NCBI GenBank assembly: GCA_032622095.1
Contig: CP136066.1
Coordinates: 11,867,784-11,931,783 of the forward strand
Direction: 5' to 3'
Source: Siphonodentalium dalli
Lineage: Eukaryota; Mollusca; Scaphopoda; Gadilida; Siphonodentaliidae
Length of the DNA: 64,000 nt
Under the pieces are notes generated by a model, which did no database searches, was not told where the DNA came from, and saw only the letters and a list, made by a program, of their open reading frames with translations. The translations under genes were made by a program, and so were the position numbers. Of the stretch, positions 45,383-57,130 are shown piece after piece (the stretch's first letter is position 1; each line of letters begins with the position of its first letter).

Positions 45383-46198
45383 TGTAATAGTGTGGTAATT
45401 TACGGTAATCTTATCTTCTAAACAGTTTTAATATTAACTGACAAAACAGGGTTAACTTATTCCAATATTTCTATTGTATTCTTATTTTATACTAACACGC
45501 ACATGCGCAGTTTGTATTGTCATATTTCCTTATTTAGCCAACCAATCACATCGTGAATATTGGGTGAGTTCATTATTGCTCATGCTTCATTTTTTCCCGC
45601 CATGAACTAATCTGTTCTCTTTCTCAATTTGTCACCGTCCATGGCGGATGCTCCTGTTTAGCGGTCTTCAATTTATTCAATAGTGGTAAGACGTGGCTTT
45701 GTCGGACTGACAGGTAATTATCAATTTTATAGTTATATATGCTTTTACTATTGTTGCTACCCAACAATTTTATATCTCTTATAATTTATTTATAACTCTG
45801 AAACCAGTAGATTGTATTCTGTGATAGACTTTATCAAAGTCTCTAATTTAGTGAAATATTATAATAAAACCCCATTTTTATATAATGTTTTCATGTCATT
45901 ATAAATGGCTACATTTTTGTAAAGCCTGTGCATATTTTGATTTGATGTAAAGTTCTTTTTGTGCCATTTTAGTTTGTGAACAATTTGGAATTGGTTTGCA
46001 TTATTTCAATGCCAAAATATAATTCTAATGCATGTTGTTCAATTTCTTTTACAGGGCTACAAAAAAGTTAACAAGTTTACAAATCTTTGATTATCACATC
46101 GATGTATATAAAGAATATTACTTGCATCTTTAAACGGACTTGTTATTTTATTGTGAACCCAACCACCCCGAGATTCGGAACATAGAACGGTCTAGTTC
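45383..46198 (+). repeat. 3' LTR (816 bp)
   Basis: Same start, end and length as the 5' LTR. A polyadenylation-type AATAAA lies in it near 45867. It directly abuts GCCGAAAGC array sequence at 46199. Confidence 0.95.
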
Positions 46199-46526
46199 CT
46201 ATTACGGCCACTTGCTAATGGCGCTTTCGGCGCACTTTTTGTCGCTTTCGGCGCATCGCGCCGAAAGCGCCGAAAGCGACAAAAAGTGCGCCATTAGCGT
46301 TGTTTCGGCGCGCGCCGAAAGCGCCGAAAGCGACAAAATGTGCGCCGATCGGCGCACTTTTTGTCGCTTTCGGCGCTTTCGGCGCGCGCGCCGAAAGCGA
46401 CAAAAAGTGCGCCATTAGCGTTGTTTCGGCGCGCGCCGAAAGCGCCGAAAGCGCCGAAAGCGACAGAAAGTGCGCCATTAGCGCGGTGCGCCATTAGGGC
46501 ATTCGGCGCGGTGCGCCATTAGCGCA
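46199..46526. repeat. GCCGAAAGC palindromic array, locus 2
   Basis: Opens with CTATTACGGCCACTTGCTAA, then alternates GGCGCTTTCGGCGC, GCGACAAAAAGTGCGCC and CATTAGCG modules in both orientations, so nearly every segment can pair with a neighbour. Frames on both strands repeat ESAESDK or LSLSAL and are artefacts. Confidence 0.92.
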
Positions 46527-47590
46527 TGTATACAATTAAGTATGTGATCAGCCCAGCAGGGGTGCCGGAAGAGGGGGCAGCTGATCCCCTGCCCTTGACC
46601 AAGGGGGCAGGACTTGCCCTTTTTCTGGAGACAGAAAATGCTGTGTTTAATCTCGTGTTTTTATAGCAAAATGTAACTTTTTGGGTCCAAATACCACCAA
46701 TTTCACAAGGAATATTAATTTTTTGTCAAAAACGGCCATAAAAACCGACAAATACCTTTAAAATAGGGATTTTTGCCACAATGAATTTATGGTTGTTTTT
46801 TCCGAGTTTGCGGAGAAAATTCCCTTTTTTGGGCAGAAAAGTGCCATTTTTGTAGGCTCTCCCCCCCCCCCCCCCCCGATGCCCTTGGATGCTCCCGGCA
46901 CCTCAGTGCAGATCGGACATGGCCATATGTGTACAATGTATAGGCCTATGTATCAATTTTAAAAGGGAGGGGCTGAATTTTGCTGTAGATACACCTCTAA
47001 ATGCTATAATTTGTCATTATTCAGATTTAAAATTATTTATTAATATGGTACTTAACACATGTATGAATTTTCACTATAAATGAGTCTAAATATAGTCAAG
47101 TGATTAGTATGCATACATTTGAGCAACTTTTTAAGTGAGTGTTGCCGCATGTAATTAAATGTAATATAATGAAAAAGTGTGTTAATAATTGAACACCACA
47201 ACTGACTGTCACTAGCTGTGATAGACTTGCAGTGAATATATTGATTGAGTAATTGGCAATCATGAATATTTTTGTGGGACAAACCCCAGCTTCTGGCATG
47301 ATTCAGGGTACGTTCATACGCTGGCAAGTTTGCAAGGTACATTTTTGTGGGCATTTCGTCATAGAAAACCACATGGTGCCAGAATATGAACGGAAATATG
47401 CACCTAACATGCATCTTTACCAGAGCGAAAGACATCGGAAGTAACATTTATATAGTTCCACTTGTACTACCAGTGCTACCTCCAAATACCTGTATGATTT
47501 ATTCTTGTGAGATAATTTGCATGATATTTACAGGCAAATTCCGGTAGCATCGTTACCAGTGGAACTACAGAGATTTATTTCGCACGTATA
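46527..47590. other. Non-coding
   Basis: Contains a small inverted pair CCCCTGCCCTTG / CAAGGGGGCAGG near 46583-46611 and a C run at about 46861-46877. The 131-codon minus frame (47052-47447) has no recognisable motif and I do not call it. Confidence 0.45.
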
Positions 47591-48440
47591 CTAGTAGTTA
47601 GCCACCCAACTTTGGTCAAAAGTATAACAGTTGGAAATTTCATACTTGCCAAAACATTAGTTGGAAATTTCACACCAACAATAGGTGAAATATGTTCTTG
47701 TAGTTTGATTATAAAACAATTTATTGGGGGGGGGGGGAAATGTTCCTATGTTTGGTAAAAACTTTGGACAGAAATGGTCATCAGTTGGAAATTTTCCAAC
47801 ACTTGGAAAGCTTGTGTCCTGGTCCCTCCCCCGTGGCCAGTCAAAAACTTCTAGTTAATTTAAGAAAACAATATTGTCATACATTTGGTCAACATTGTCA
47901 TTGGAATTGTCATCAGTTGGAAATTTTCCAACCTAAGTGGGGGGTGTAGGATTTAAATTTACAACGGTAGGAAGGCTTGAGGCTAGTGTAGATGTTACGA
48001 TTTCAAAATTTTCTTGTTAAGATTTCTAAATTTTCGCACACCGGATCGAACCATGGTCGGCCCGGTGTGTCATTGCCCCACATCCACATGGCCAATACAA
48101 AACTGCTAATTAGTTTAGCAAAACAATATTTTACTACATTTGGTCAAATTTGTGGACAGAAATGGTCATCACTTGAAGAATTTTCCAACCTGAGGGGAGT
48201 ATGAGGTTTGAAATTTTCAAATAACTAATAAATGTTCAGGTTAAAATATCTGTCAATGTTCTCATACCAGGAATATAGAAATATAAAACCATGGCTTATG
48301 AATATATTAGAAATTAGGCCTGACTGAGGTTCAAGGGGGGGGGGGGGGTGCAAATGGAATTCTGATTCTGACTAAAGGGGGGATGCAGTTGGAATTTCCC
48401 AAGGTGGACACCCCCCCAAACATGTAGTTGAAATTGAAGT
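47590..48440. repeat. Dispersed GTTGGAAATTTCC repeat, three tandem diverged units
   Basis: AGTTGGAAATTTTCCAAC or its variants occur near 47632, 47660, 47785, 47915 and 48170, each preceded by ACATTTGGTCAAM...AAATGGTCATCA. CCATGGTCGGCCCGGTGTG near 48051 is the same landmark as at 5440. G runs lie at 47727-47738 and 48337-48348. Confidence 0.65.
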
Positions 48441-48799
48441 CAGAAGAACCCCTCCCCCCAGATTGTGCCATGAAACTTTACTCTGCATAGTGCTTGTAGA
48501 GATATTATTCCATCAGTGCAAAACATGGGAACTTTTTTTATGTTCTAACATGGAACTTTATAACATTGAACAAACAAGGCAGAGAACATGTTGGACTCTC
48601 CGTTACCACATCCCTGCATCCATGCGAATGGGGGGGGGGGGTTCAGGAGCTGTGGCTTTTGAAGTTCACTCACCTAATTGTAATTCCATATTTCTGATAA
48701 AACTTATAGATAATTTCACGGTGTGTAAAATTTAGAAAAAAATTGTCAACAATAAACGCCTCCATTTTAATGGCATACAGAAGTTACACCTCGTTACGC

Positions 48800-49556
48800 A
48801 TGCCGGAAACGCTGCACTTTTTGTCGCTTTCGGCGCTTTCGGCGCGTTACTAACGGCGCATATTTTGTCGCTTTCGGCGCGGTGCGCCGAAAGCGCCGAA
48901 AGCGCCGAAAGCGACAAAAAGTGCGCCGTAACGGCGCATATTTTGTCGCTTTCGGCGCTTTCGGCGCGCGCCGAAATAACGCTAATGGCGCACATTTTGT
49001 CGCTTTCGGCGCACCGCACCGAAAGCGCCGAAAGCGCCGAAAGCGCCGAAAGCGACAAATAGTGCGCCGTTACGGCGCACTTTTTGTCGCTTTCGGCGCG
49101 TTACTAATGGCGCACTTTTTGTCGCTTTCGGCGCTTTCGGCGCATCGCGCCGAAAGCGCCGAAAGCGCCATTAGCAAGTGGCCGTAATAGGATTCCATAA
49201 TTTGTCGCTTTCGGCGCACTGTTTGTCGCTTTCGGCGCTTTCGGCGCGCGCGCCGAAAGCGACAAAATGTGCGATATTAGCGCAAGTTTCGGCGCGCCGA
49301 AAGCGACAAAATGTGCGCCGTAACGGCGCACATTTTGTCGCTTTCGGCGCGTTACTAATGGCGCACTTTTTGTCGCTTTCGGCGCGCGCCGAAAGCGCCA
49401 TTAGGCATACTATTAGGTCCACTCCCTAATGGCGCGCGCCGGAAGCGACAAAAAGTGCGCCATTAGGGTATGGTTCGGCGCGCGCCGAAAGCGCCGAAAG
49501 CGACAAAAAGTGCGCCGAAAGCGCCATTAGCAAGTGGCCCTAATAGGATTCCATAG
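48800..49556. repeat. GCCGAAAGC palindromic array, locus 3 (longest, about 750 bp)
   Basis: Built almost entirely from GGCGCACTTTTTGTCGCTTT, CGGCGCTTTCGGCGC and GCGCCATTAG words and their complements, with up to four consecutive GCGCCGAAA units. Three junctions read GCCATTAGCAAGTGGCC[CG]TAATAGG or close variants (about 49165, 49411 and 49527). The last ends in GGATTCCATAG, the mirror of the locus 1 start. No gene is supported in any frame. Confidence 0.93.
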
Positions 49557-50570
49557 TCGAGCGGCTCTACGTGCGTTCGATTGCATTCCTTCCTCCCACT
49601 GCTAACAATTCCCCCCAATAGGGGTGGGGGTCTGACGAAAAAATGTATACACAGGGCTATGATGGGTGGGTGGATGATAAAGTACTTTTGGTTGGGGGTG
49701 ACCACATATATATATATGTTGACACATTAACTTTAATTTTCCTCAGTTAGATTGAACTTAGGTATCAAGTCTACTCATGTATATGTTGAGTACCACGAGC
49801 CATGCCATCACAATGACATAAGTTTTGAGGGAACAATTTATAATTAGCTGGATAAATATTTACTATAGGACTAACATAGAAATAGTGGGTTCAATTCCAT
49901 GCCGTTGGGCATAAATATGCATATTTTATTCCAACTTGAAACGTATATAACACTTTATAGTACGTCACAACGCAGATTACAGGAGTTTTATGTACATAAT
50001 TGTTACTGTCACTCAAAATTATAAAAAGTGTACGGTTCAAGTGGTTTGATCAGATCTTTCAAACTTTTACTTATATAGATAGCTGAGTCTGACAAAAAGC
50101 GTCTTTCTGTATAAAGCTCATTTAAAACAGTTACACTCAGACATATGATATCAAGTAAAACTTATGGGGAAAGAGGGGATGGGACCCCAATCTGTTGGAG
50201 GAAAAAAATAGATTTGCATGTATAGGGATGATGGTGGACCCATTGTTGGGAGGGATTTTTATGTTAAACCCTGTGTATGAAAGATATTTTCTTCAGAACA
50301 CCCCCCCCCCCCCCCCGCCCCCATCATCGAGTGCTCATTTATATAGCCGGTGGCAACAATGACAATGCATCACTAGAATTGACGAATCACCATTCAAATA
50401 GAATAAGTGATGGGACTCAGATTCGACCTTAAGCGTCACACACGCGTCATTTCAGGTCGAATTGTCGCCAGGACGCTGTTCGCATGAGCGATTGATTTAA
50501 ATTTGATCGTCATTGGTGGCTTATCATCAGTGATCGCACATGCTAAACGACATACGACTATCAATCGTGG
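49557..50570. other. No recognisable gene
   Basis: AT-rich. C run at about 50300-50315, (TA)n near 49707. A GGGTTCAATTCC word near 49887 resembles a Pol III B box, but no tRNA fold is evident around it. Confidence 0.5.
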
Positions 50571-50692
50571 CCAAATATTCGATCTATTATGTGAATGTTC
50601 TACCAGTAATAGTTGATTCAGTTGAAAAATGCCAAATATTTTACCTATTACGTGAATGTTCTTCCAGTGATAGTTGATTCAGTTGCAAAATG
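50571..50692. repeat. Two tandem copies of a 61-bp unit
   Basis: CCAAATATTCGATCTATTAT followed by GTGAATGTTCTACCAGTAAT and AGTTGATTCAGTTGAAAAATG, then a second copy with six to eight substitutions. Confidence 0.93.
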
Positions 50693-52499
50693 CCGGCCAG
50701 TCGGTGTTATCTGCAGTCGAAACAGCGGAAATTAATTGCCTTGTGGGTGGCAAGAATGGCACACAAACGTGCTTTGAACCAAAGAAGATTTTGGGTTCAT
50801 CCGATTTGTCACCAAAAAAAACCCCGGCAGAATTGTCTATTAGTTGTAAATATTCCGACCATATGGATTGCAGGATCTAAATATTTCCAACAGTTGGACA
50901 TTTTTGGTACCAGGAAAATGTCAACATATGTATAAGGGGTTTGGGTGAATAGGTTTTTAATTGGTTTCAAATATACCCCAAACGAAAAATGTCAACCCAT
51001 GCAAGGGAGTGGGATGAATAAAGATTCACGCGCATTGTGGAATTTCGGGTTCCAAGGGAGTGGTGCCTGTGGATATTCCAAGTTGGACCCCCCTCCCCAG
51101 CTGAAAATTTCTAGCATTACATATATCCCCGTATATATAGATATATTCACAATCTTGGGTATAGTTTTGCGCTAAACTGACAGGTAATATAATTCGATTG
51201 AATTCTACAAAAATCACCACTGCATGATGCCGGCTATACGTTGGAGACTTCGCTCCAAGCCATTTCCTTTCCGTACATCATTTATTATTTTGTCGCCCAT
51301 CAGTTATGAGAATGACTGTATCCGGACAGTATATGCTTGCCGAGTGAACCATGCCATTCTCTGTAACGGCTATCTCGATGACGAGGTTGATATTGCAGAA
51401 GATGATTGGTCACGAATAGGACGTGGTTGTTTGGGGAAGGTAATTGGTCACGAATAGATCTGCGTTATGTTAACACGCACCTTAAAAACGCGGCGATTAA
51501 TTTTGAATGGGAATTTCCATGCACATTTGCGGAGCAAAAGTTGCAGAGTGGCACATACTTCTGAGTGTGACTTGATGTTGCATTGAAAACAACAGGTATC
51601 TATCTGGTGGGTGCGCTTGGAACTTTTTCCATTTATAATGTTGGTTTATTTATTTTTCAATTTTATTTTTTCAAATGTAGGTCATGTGATGTAATTCCAG
51701 AAAAAAATTCTCAAAAATATATCGATAGTACCACTCAATAGAAAACATCTTCAGAACTACGCTCAATTGTAAATATTTACTACTGGATTCGGGACGCATC
51801 TATCGGCGGTAAACTAACGAAAACGATTTCGCCATCGAGAGTCACTGTATTTAATTCATATGTGATAACTAGAATGCACTCACTGGAGCTGCCTATACTT
51901 GCGCCCATCACGCATTTGGCATGTTTTGTGGTGTCTTGCTAACAACAGTTTGAATCACGGGTGCTGGCCCCTCGTTTGAGAGATCCATACAAAAAATATG
52001 GATATAAAATTTCAATTAATCCAACGCTGAAGTATTTGTGTGTACGGACAGAATATCTCTGTTATCTCCAGTTGATATATTACACTAATGGTGGTCTTAG
52101 TACGAGTTGTTTGACATATTTATAGAACAATATAGACATCGCTGATATGAAGGGTGTTTTGACGATTGGTTGCCGATGATGCGATATATTATACATGTAT
52201 ACCAATGGGTTAAATTACTAGTTTGACTAGAATGATTACCGGCACAATTAAATAAAAGACAAGTTAGTCTTCGATTAAACGTGTATAAATGTCAAGATGC
52301 CTATTAGCGACTGATCTATACAGTCATCGGGAACATATCATCATAATGTATATTGCGTTGAGAATGAGAAAGCTTGTTTTCCCAGTTAATAAATAAGGCA
52401 TTTTAATAATCCATGTTTCCACATTCACATTTTCAGTGTAATTGTTTCTCAATTGAACCATGCGCTCGACTGTTTGCCCGGACATGGTTCATAAATATG
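50693..52499. other. Non-coding, with a dispersed G-rich repeat at 50690-51170
   Basis: The first part carries TTTCCAACAGTTGGACATTT and GATATTCCAAGTTGGACCCC-type phrases of the GTTGGAAATTTCC family. The rest is AT-rich with no supported frame. ATTGGTCACGAATAG occurs twice at 51405 and 51443. ACCTTAAAAACGCGGCGATT near 51479 is inverted relative to 37070-37095. Confidence 0.45.
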
Positions 52500-52620
52500 A
52501 GGGTGACGACCCCCCTCCCCCTGGCATCCGGCATCCGACTTAAAATGGACCCCGGCATCCGGAATACGCCATAACAGAGAGGCGGCATCCGGAATACTAT
52601 TTGATTAAATTTATTGAAAA
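52500..52620. repeat. Dispersed GCATCCGG repeat, copy 1
   Basis: GAGGGTGACGACCCCCCTCC followed by several GGCATCCGG words and GAATACGCCATAACAGA. The same segment is present in inverse orientation at about 59260-59410, where ACGAAAAGGGGGGTCGTCAC ends the copy. Confidence 0.75.
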
Positions 52621-52760
52621 CAGACTCGGGAACGAAGTGAACGTTGGCATGAGGTATTGGAATTAGTCTCCGTATTGACTAGTAATGATTTGATTTAGCA
52701 GCTTTACGGAAAGATTAAACTTTTTACTAAATGTATGATCTCATATCATACATATATATA

Positions 52761-53035
52761 TACGCCCTGTCTAACTTACTCGCGGCCATATTGGATCCAC
52801 CGGTTCCGTGGTTTTATTGCTACAGTTCAAAGTTTTGGAGTAGCATTTCCATATTTGACATAAATGGAAGTCATGAATATTCAAAAGCTCCATATATGGA
52901 AATGCTACTCCAGAACTTTGATCTGTAGCAATAAAACAACCGTGACTGCATGGAAGAATATCTGATACCATGGAACCGGACCTGCATGCATGGTGGATCT
53001 AATATGGCCGCGAGTTAATGACATGATATGGCGTA
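52761..53035. mobile_element. CTCGCGGCCATATTGGATCC inverted-repeat element, copy 2
   Basis: Same termini (TACGCC...GGCGTA) and the same internal order as the copy at 4822: GGCCATATTGGATCCACC, TTTTGGAGTAGCATTTCCAT, CTCCATATATGGAAATGCTA, then the complementary right arm ending at GCGTATTGGG. Better preserved internally than copy 1. Confidence 0.82.
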
Positions 53036-53245
53036 TTGGGTCGGGGTGAAAGGCATAGACCATGTTCCAAATGACAGGAGTGGTATAATATACTGAATGA
53101 GGAGAAGTTGAAGTGGCATACGTGCGGAAACCACCTATATAGCCAATCTTGGGTGACCGTTCATGGTCGTACACGGTAGTATTGAACACCAGGGACACGC
53201 AAATGGAAAACTAACATCTTTTTAATATTTAATATTTCAAATTAA

Positions 53246-53676
53246 AGGTACTCAATCAGAGGGTCTCCATATCATCACATTCCAACAAAAACGACAACAT
53301 GTTTTGAAATGCCGCTTCAGTTATCATAATCTAATAATTGCCCAAATATAACGAAAAGCACAATCAACTATAGTATAAAATTCCACAAAACCCTGCAAAA
53401 CCTGTTATTTATCAACATTTTGTTCAACGAAATTTTGCCGGTTTGTCAAATATCTAACACAAAAAGCCACTTGATTTTACCCGCAATTTGGTCAATGAAA
53501 TTCTTCTCGTTGACTGTCTATTGGGCCACCTAAAATAATAGATTTCAAACATCGATATTTGATCACTCTGAGCGGTGATGGATGGGTTCCTCGACTCGAA
53601 TCAAATATGTTTACCCCCCCCCCCCCCGAAGCCAAGGAAATAGTAATTTGCGAGCGTTTATTCGGATTGAGTACCT
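53246..53676. mobile_element. TTAA-flanked MITE family A, copy (431 bp)
   Basis: TTAA at 53242-53245 and 53677-53680; AGGTACTCAATCAGAGGGTC at the left and ATTCGGATTGAGTACCT at the right. A C run (about 53616-53627) replaces the CCCCCGAAGCC segment of the right arm. Confidence 0.87.
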
Positions 53677-53680
53677 TTAA

Positions 53681-54814
53681 CAAACGTATAGCATTATACA
53701 TGTGCAGTATAGTAAGCACATTCTCAGCTAAGTGGGCCCAATGGACATGATGTTTCACCGAAAAATCGAAGTTAACCATAAGAGCCAATTCGGTTAGTTT
53801 CTTGAAGTAGAGTATCCATATAATTGAAATCTGTATTGGCGGACGTTTTAACAAATTATCCCTTGACATACAACAGATGGAAATATGGGCCTCCAATTTC
53901 CCATGCGACAGAATACGTTACATAAGTTACCACTGCCGACTAGGCTAACGTCATTATGTATAACACATCGAGATTGCATTCGGATTTGCAAAGTATTAAA
54001 ATGATCTGAAACTCGTTCAAGATCACAAAACTAGTGCTCTAATTCATTCTCTTCTCAATCCTTGGAAATTAAGCAAACATGTATTGTGGCGGACATGCAT
54101 GTTCAAAATGATATATGATTATATGATATTATAAACTAATGTATTTGGAAGTATATTATCTGCGATGGCTGTCTATTCAAATCAAGATTTTACTATTAGC
54201 ATGCGTCTCGTTCACGGTGGTAACGTATTCTGTCGCTTATACCTTAAGTGCTCACAAGCTATACATTAAACATAAAATACTCATTTGACATTAAGACAAT
54301 CAATTTTATTCCATATCATGTCAAATGTACAAGTTTAATACTGTTAAATATGCATGCAATTAACAATTAAGCATGCAGTGACTGCGTAATCTGACGTCTG
54401 CGTGGTATGGATGGGGTCTCGACGTGATATATATGAACGTTGTGAAGTCAGTTACATAATTGTACATTGACGCACACATCAGCCGTGCTCTTTAATATGA
54501 AAGCAAGTGATCACAATCGACTAGTCCACGCAATCGTGTATATATACACCTTCCCAAGAAACAACCAACACGCATTTCCTAATGAATAAACAACTCCTGG
54601 CATGTCAGGCACGAAGTCTATTGAAGCTGCCGAGCATTCCACAAATACACGGATCACATGTGAGATACTGCTTTGAGCTTACGATATATACATGTATGTT
54701 TAAAAAATACGATTTTTCACGCCTATTTTGGAGCGCAAACCACCAAGTGACTTTATTTGATAAATGAAGGTCTGTTGTTGAAAGTTTTAGGTGGGATATG
54801 TGTTCAATTCTAGC
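53681..54814. other. No recognisable gene
   Basis: AT-rich, with stops in all frames. The 134-codon minus frame (53492-53896) runs into the MITE and is not supported. Confidence 0.5.
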
Positions 54815-54945
54815 CAGGGTTGGGGCGATTACATTCCAATGATTACGATTATTGATTAAATATTTTTCAAATGTAATTGATTACGATTAAATTACTTTAA
54901 TAAAATGTAACTGATTACTTTGGATTACATCTGATTACAATGTTT
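54815..54945. mobile_element. Possible hAT-type element end
   Basis: CAGGGTTGGGGCGATTACAT is followed by repeated GATTACGATTA / AATGTAATTGATTACG words down to GATTACAATG. CAGGGTTGGG with ATTAC-rich subterminal repeats is typical of hAT non-autonomous elements. The other end and the 8-bp duplication were not found, so this is a fragment call. Confidence 0.5.
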
Positions 54946-55439
54946 AGTTTCCAACCATTTTGATCCCATAGGAATAACTAATGAAATAAATCAAATTAAA
55001 ATATCAAATGTTATTTAATAACTATATAATACGTAAACAAGGAACGACTGAACAAATAAAACAACCAAGCAATAAGCACATAAACGTTTTTAATTAATTT
55101 GTGATGTTTTGTCATATTGGGAATAGACCATGTTTTATGTGTATTTATTTAATTTTATTAAGTATAGTTTTCATTTCGCTCGAATCCAAAATATCATCGA
55201 GTGAAATGTTAATACGCTCGTATATGCTTAGCTGCTAATTTGTATACGAAAATTACGAAGCATTTATATAAATGACCCAAATTGCACAAGTAAGCCCAAG
55301 ATAGAGTTAAAACGAACTTAATTACAAACTATATACCGGTACACGGCCTGGCTAAATCGACAAGGACTCACTTTATCGTTCATATTGCATCAATGTGAAA
55401 TGACAACTGTGGACAAAATGAAATTAAAACATGTGTCCA
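54946..55439. other. No recognisable gene
   Basis: Very AT-rich, non-coding. Confidence 0.5.
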
Positions 55440-55890
55440 CAAGACACCATAAACACTCCCCCGATCCAAATTCAGTTGACCGCCGTCAATTTTGATGGGG
55501 TTTGTGGTGACTGTTTAATGCGTCTTGGGGGGGGGGGGGTAAATTACAGCACCCTTTGTTTGACCTTAATATATAAAGGAACCGAGAAATGGAATGAGTC
55601 ACCTACATGAACCGCTCTGCGTGGGCGGCTGCCATGTTCGAATAAGGAATGGAAGTCACGTGGTTCGTATAAGTTTAATAAAAGCTGAAAAATGCGACTT
55701 TTTGAAAAAACAGTGGCGGCCATTTTGAAAAAAAAAGTGGCGTCCATATTGAAAAAAAGTGGCGGCCATTTTGAATCAGTCGACCATTATGATTGGTTTG
55801 TTGGGGGAAAAATCAGGCTTCGCAGTTCACATTGACCATTCATGTCAAATTGAATGCTTTGCGTCACAATAAAGTGAACGATTCTGTTAC
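55440..55890. repeat. Dispersed GGCGGCCATTTTGAAT repeat, copy 2
   Basis: Parallels 25640-26060 in motif order, with a G run at 55527-55538 and three tandem AAAAGTGGCGGCCATTTTGA-type sub-units near 55712-55775. Confidence 0.75.
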
Positions 55891-56559
55891 TACCGTTGAT
55901 ACATAATTACATGTATAAGAAGGCAGTGTAACTCACCAAAATTGATCATAAGTGGTGTAAATTCAACATAATTGATATTTCGTTGTTTTCACTTGGTTAT
56001 TTTCACGTATCCTTCCAAATAATAGTCATCGTATTTCCCGGACAGAACCGATTAAATTGGGAGAGAACCGACTCGATCGGGAGAGAACCGATCGAGATAT
56101 CACAATTCGCAGTTTTCGTCGTTGTTATTACTCGCACAATAGGATTTTCATTATGACTACGTTATTTGGGACCATAGATTATGAGGGGAATGGAAAAACG
56201 AATCGAATTATCACCTAGATGGCTCAAAAATTGCGTTTTAACTGTCAAAAACTCACGAAAATGTATAATTTGGATCATCAGGAACCGTCACAAATCAGTC
56301 AAGAACCATCACAAATCGGCGATAGAACGACTTCCGATGTAACAGTTCCTACACAGTGGGTGACCATTTCAGTCCATAAATTTGGCCGAAATTATTTAAA
56401 TTATCTAAATATGCGGGTTTTTCTTTGAAAACAATTTTGGCGATATCACGTACACGGGGGTGATCCAACTGGAACACAAACCATTTGCTAATTGTCATCT
56501 CAATACATCCAAAATAGCGTACAAAAGCCTCAATAGAGTATTTAAGACCATCAAGTGTG
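55891..56559. other. No supported gene
   Basis: Contains short doubled words, such as GGGAGAGAACCGAT near 56058-56095 and a TCACAAATC pair near 56288-56318. The small frames on each strand are not convincing. Confidence 0.45.
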
Positions 56560-57130
56560 TTCCATCCCATCCAATTGGTTTACGAAACCACGAGACACTC
56601 GCTGGTTGGTTTGAGATATTCGATGATGGTTTTGTACACTAGTTGGGACACTCATAGTTGGGTTGTGGGACATTTTGCATGGGATGGATTTAGACACTTG
56701 TTGTTTTAGACACTTCTGATTCTGATGGTTTGAGGTAATCGTCGTGATACATGGGACACCCATTTGGATGGTTATGAACAGTCATTAAATGGCGTGGGAC
56801 ACCCAGTGGATGGTTTGGGGTTCTCAATTGATGGTTTGAGACGCTCGTTGAGTTGTTTGGGATGTTTTGGAATACTCATTTGAGCGGGGTTGGACACCAT
56901 TTGGATGATTTGTGACACTAGTGGGGTTGATTTGGGATACATATTGGGCGTTTCGAGACTCTAGTTGGCTGATTTGTGACACCAATCTATGAACTTTTTG
57001 TTTGGTATAGCATATTAACTAAGATGTTGGATTGAGACACTCGTTGCGTGGATTTACACTCTTTGGGTGGTTTGGGACCCTTGGTAAGTGGGATTGGACA
57101 CTCATTGGATATATTTGGATAATATTTATG
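56560..57130. repeat. Highly degenerate GGTTTGGGACACTCATTGGA array
   Basis: Words such as GGTTTGAGACGCTCGTTG, GGTTTGGGACCCTTGG and GATTTGTGACACTAGT recur every 25-35 bp. It looks like an old minisatellite. Non-coding. Confidence 0.6.

Larger units (their letters stand above)
37228..46198 (+). mobile_element. Structurally complete Ty3/gypsy-type LTR retrotransposon
   Basis: 816-bp LTRs at 37228-38043 and 45383-46198, primer-binding-like TGGCGCC just after the 5' LTR, a 1.4-kb leader, one gag-pol frame, and a purine-rich tract before the 3' LTR. The order RT, RNase H, integrase places it with Ty3/gypsy. No envelope frame is present. The LTRs show no mismatch by eye, which suggests recent insertion. 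Both flanks are GCCGAAAGC array sequence. A candidate 5-bp duplication CTATT occurs at 46199-46203 and at 37217-37221, but the latter lies six bases outside the aligned LTR start, so the exact left edge is uncertain. Confidence 0.95.

Noticed and set aside
37228-46198. Endogenous retrovirus with envelope
   Set aside because: No env-like frame lies between the gag-pol stop and the 3' LTR; the 580-bp spacer is non-coding.
46140-46522. Ser/Ala/Glu-rich frames in the GCCGAAAGC array
   Set aside because: All frames on both strands are open because of the repeat words; no protein evidence.
47052-47447. 131-codon minus frame
   Set aside because: No motif recognised; internal composition looks like random AT-rich DNA.
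49840-49915. Possible tRNA or SINE around GGGTTCAATTCC
   Set aside because: Matches a B-box word only; no acceptor stem or anticodon arm could be drawn, and the upstream A-box match is poor.
53492-53896. 134-codon minus frame
   Set aside because: Half of it lies in a family A MITE right arm; no known protein features.
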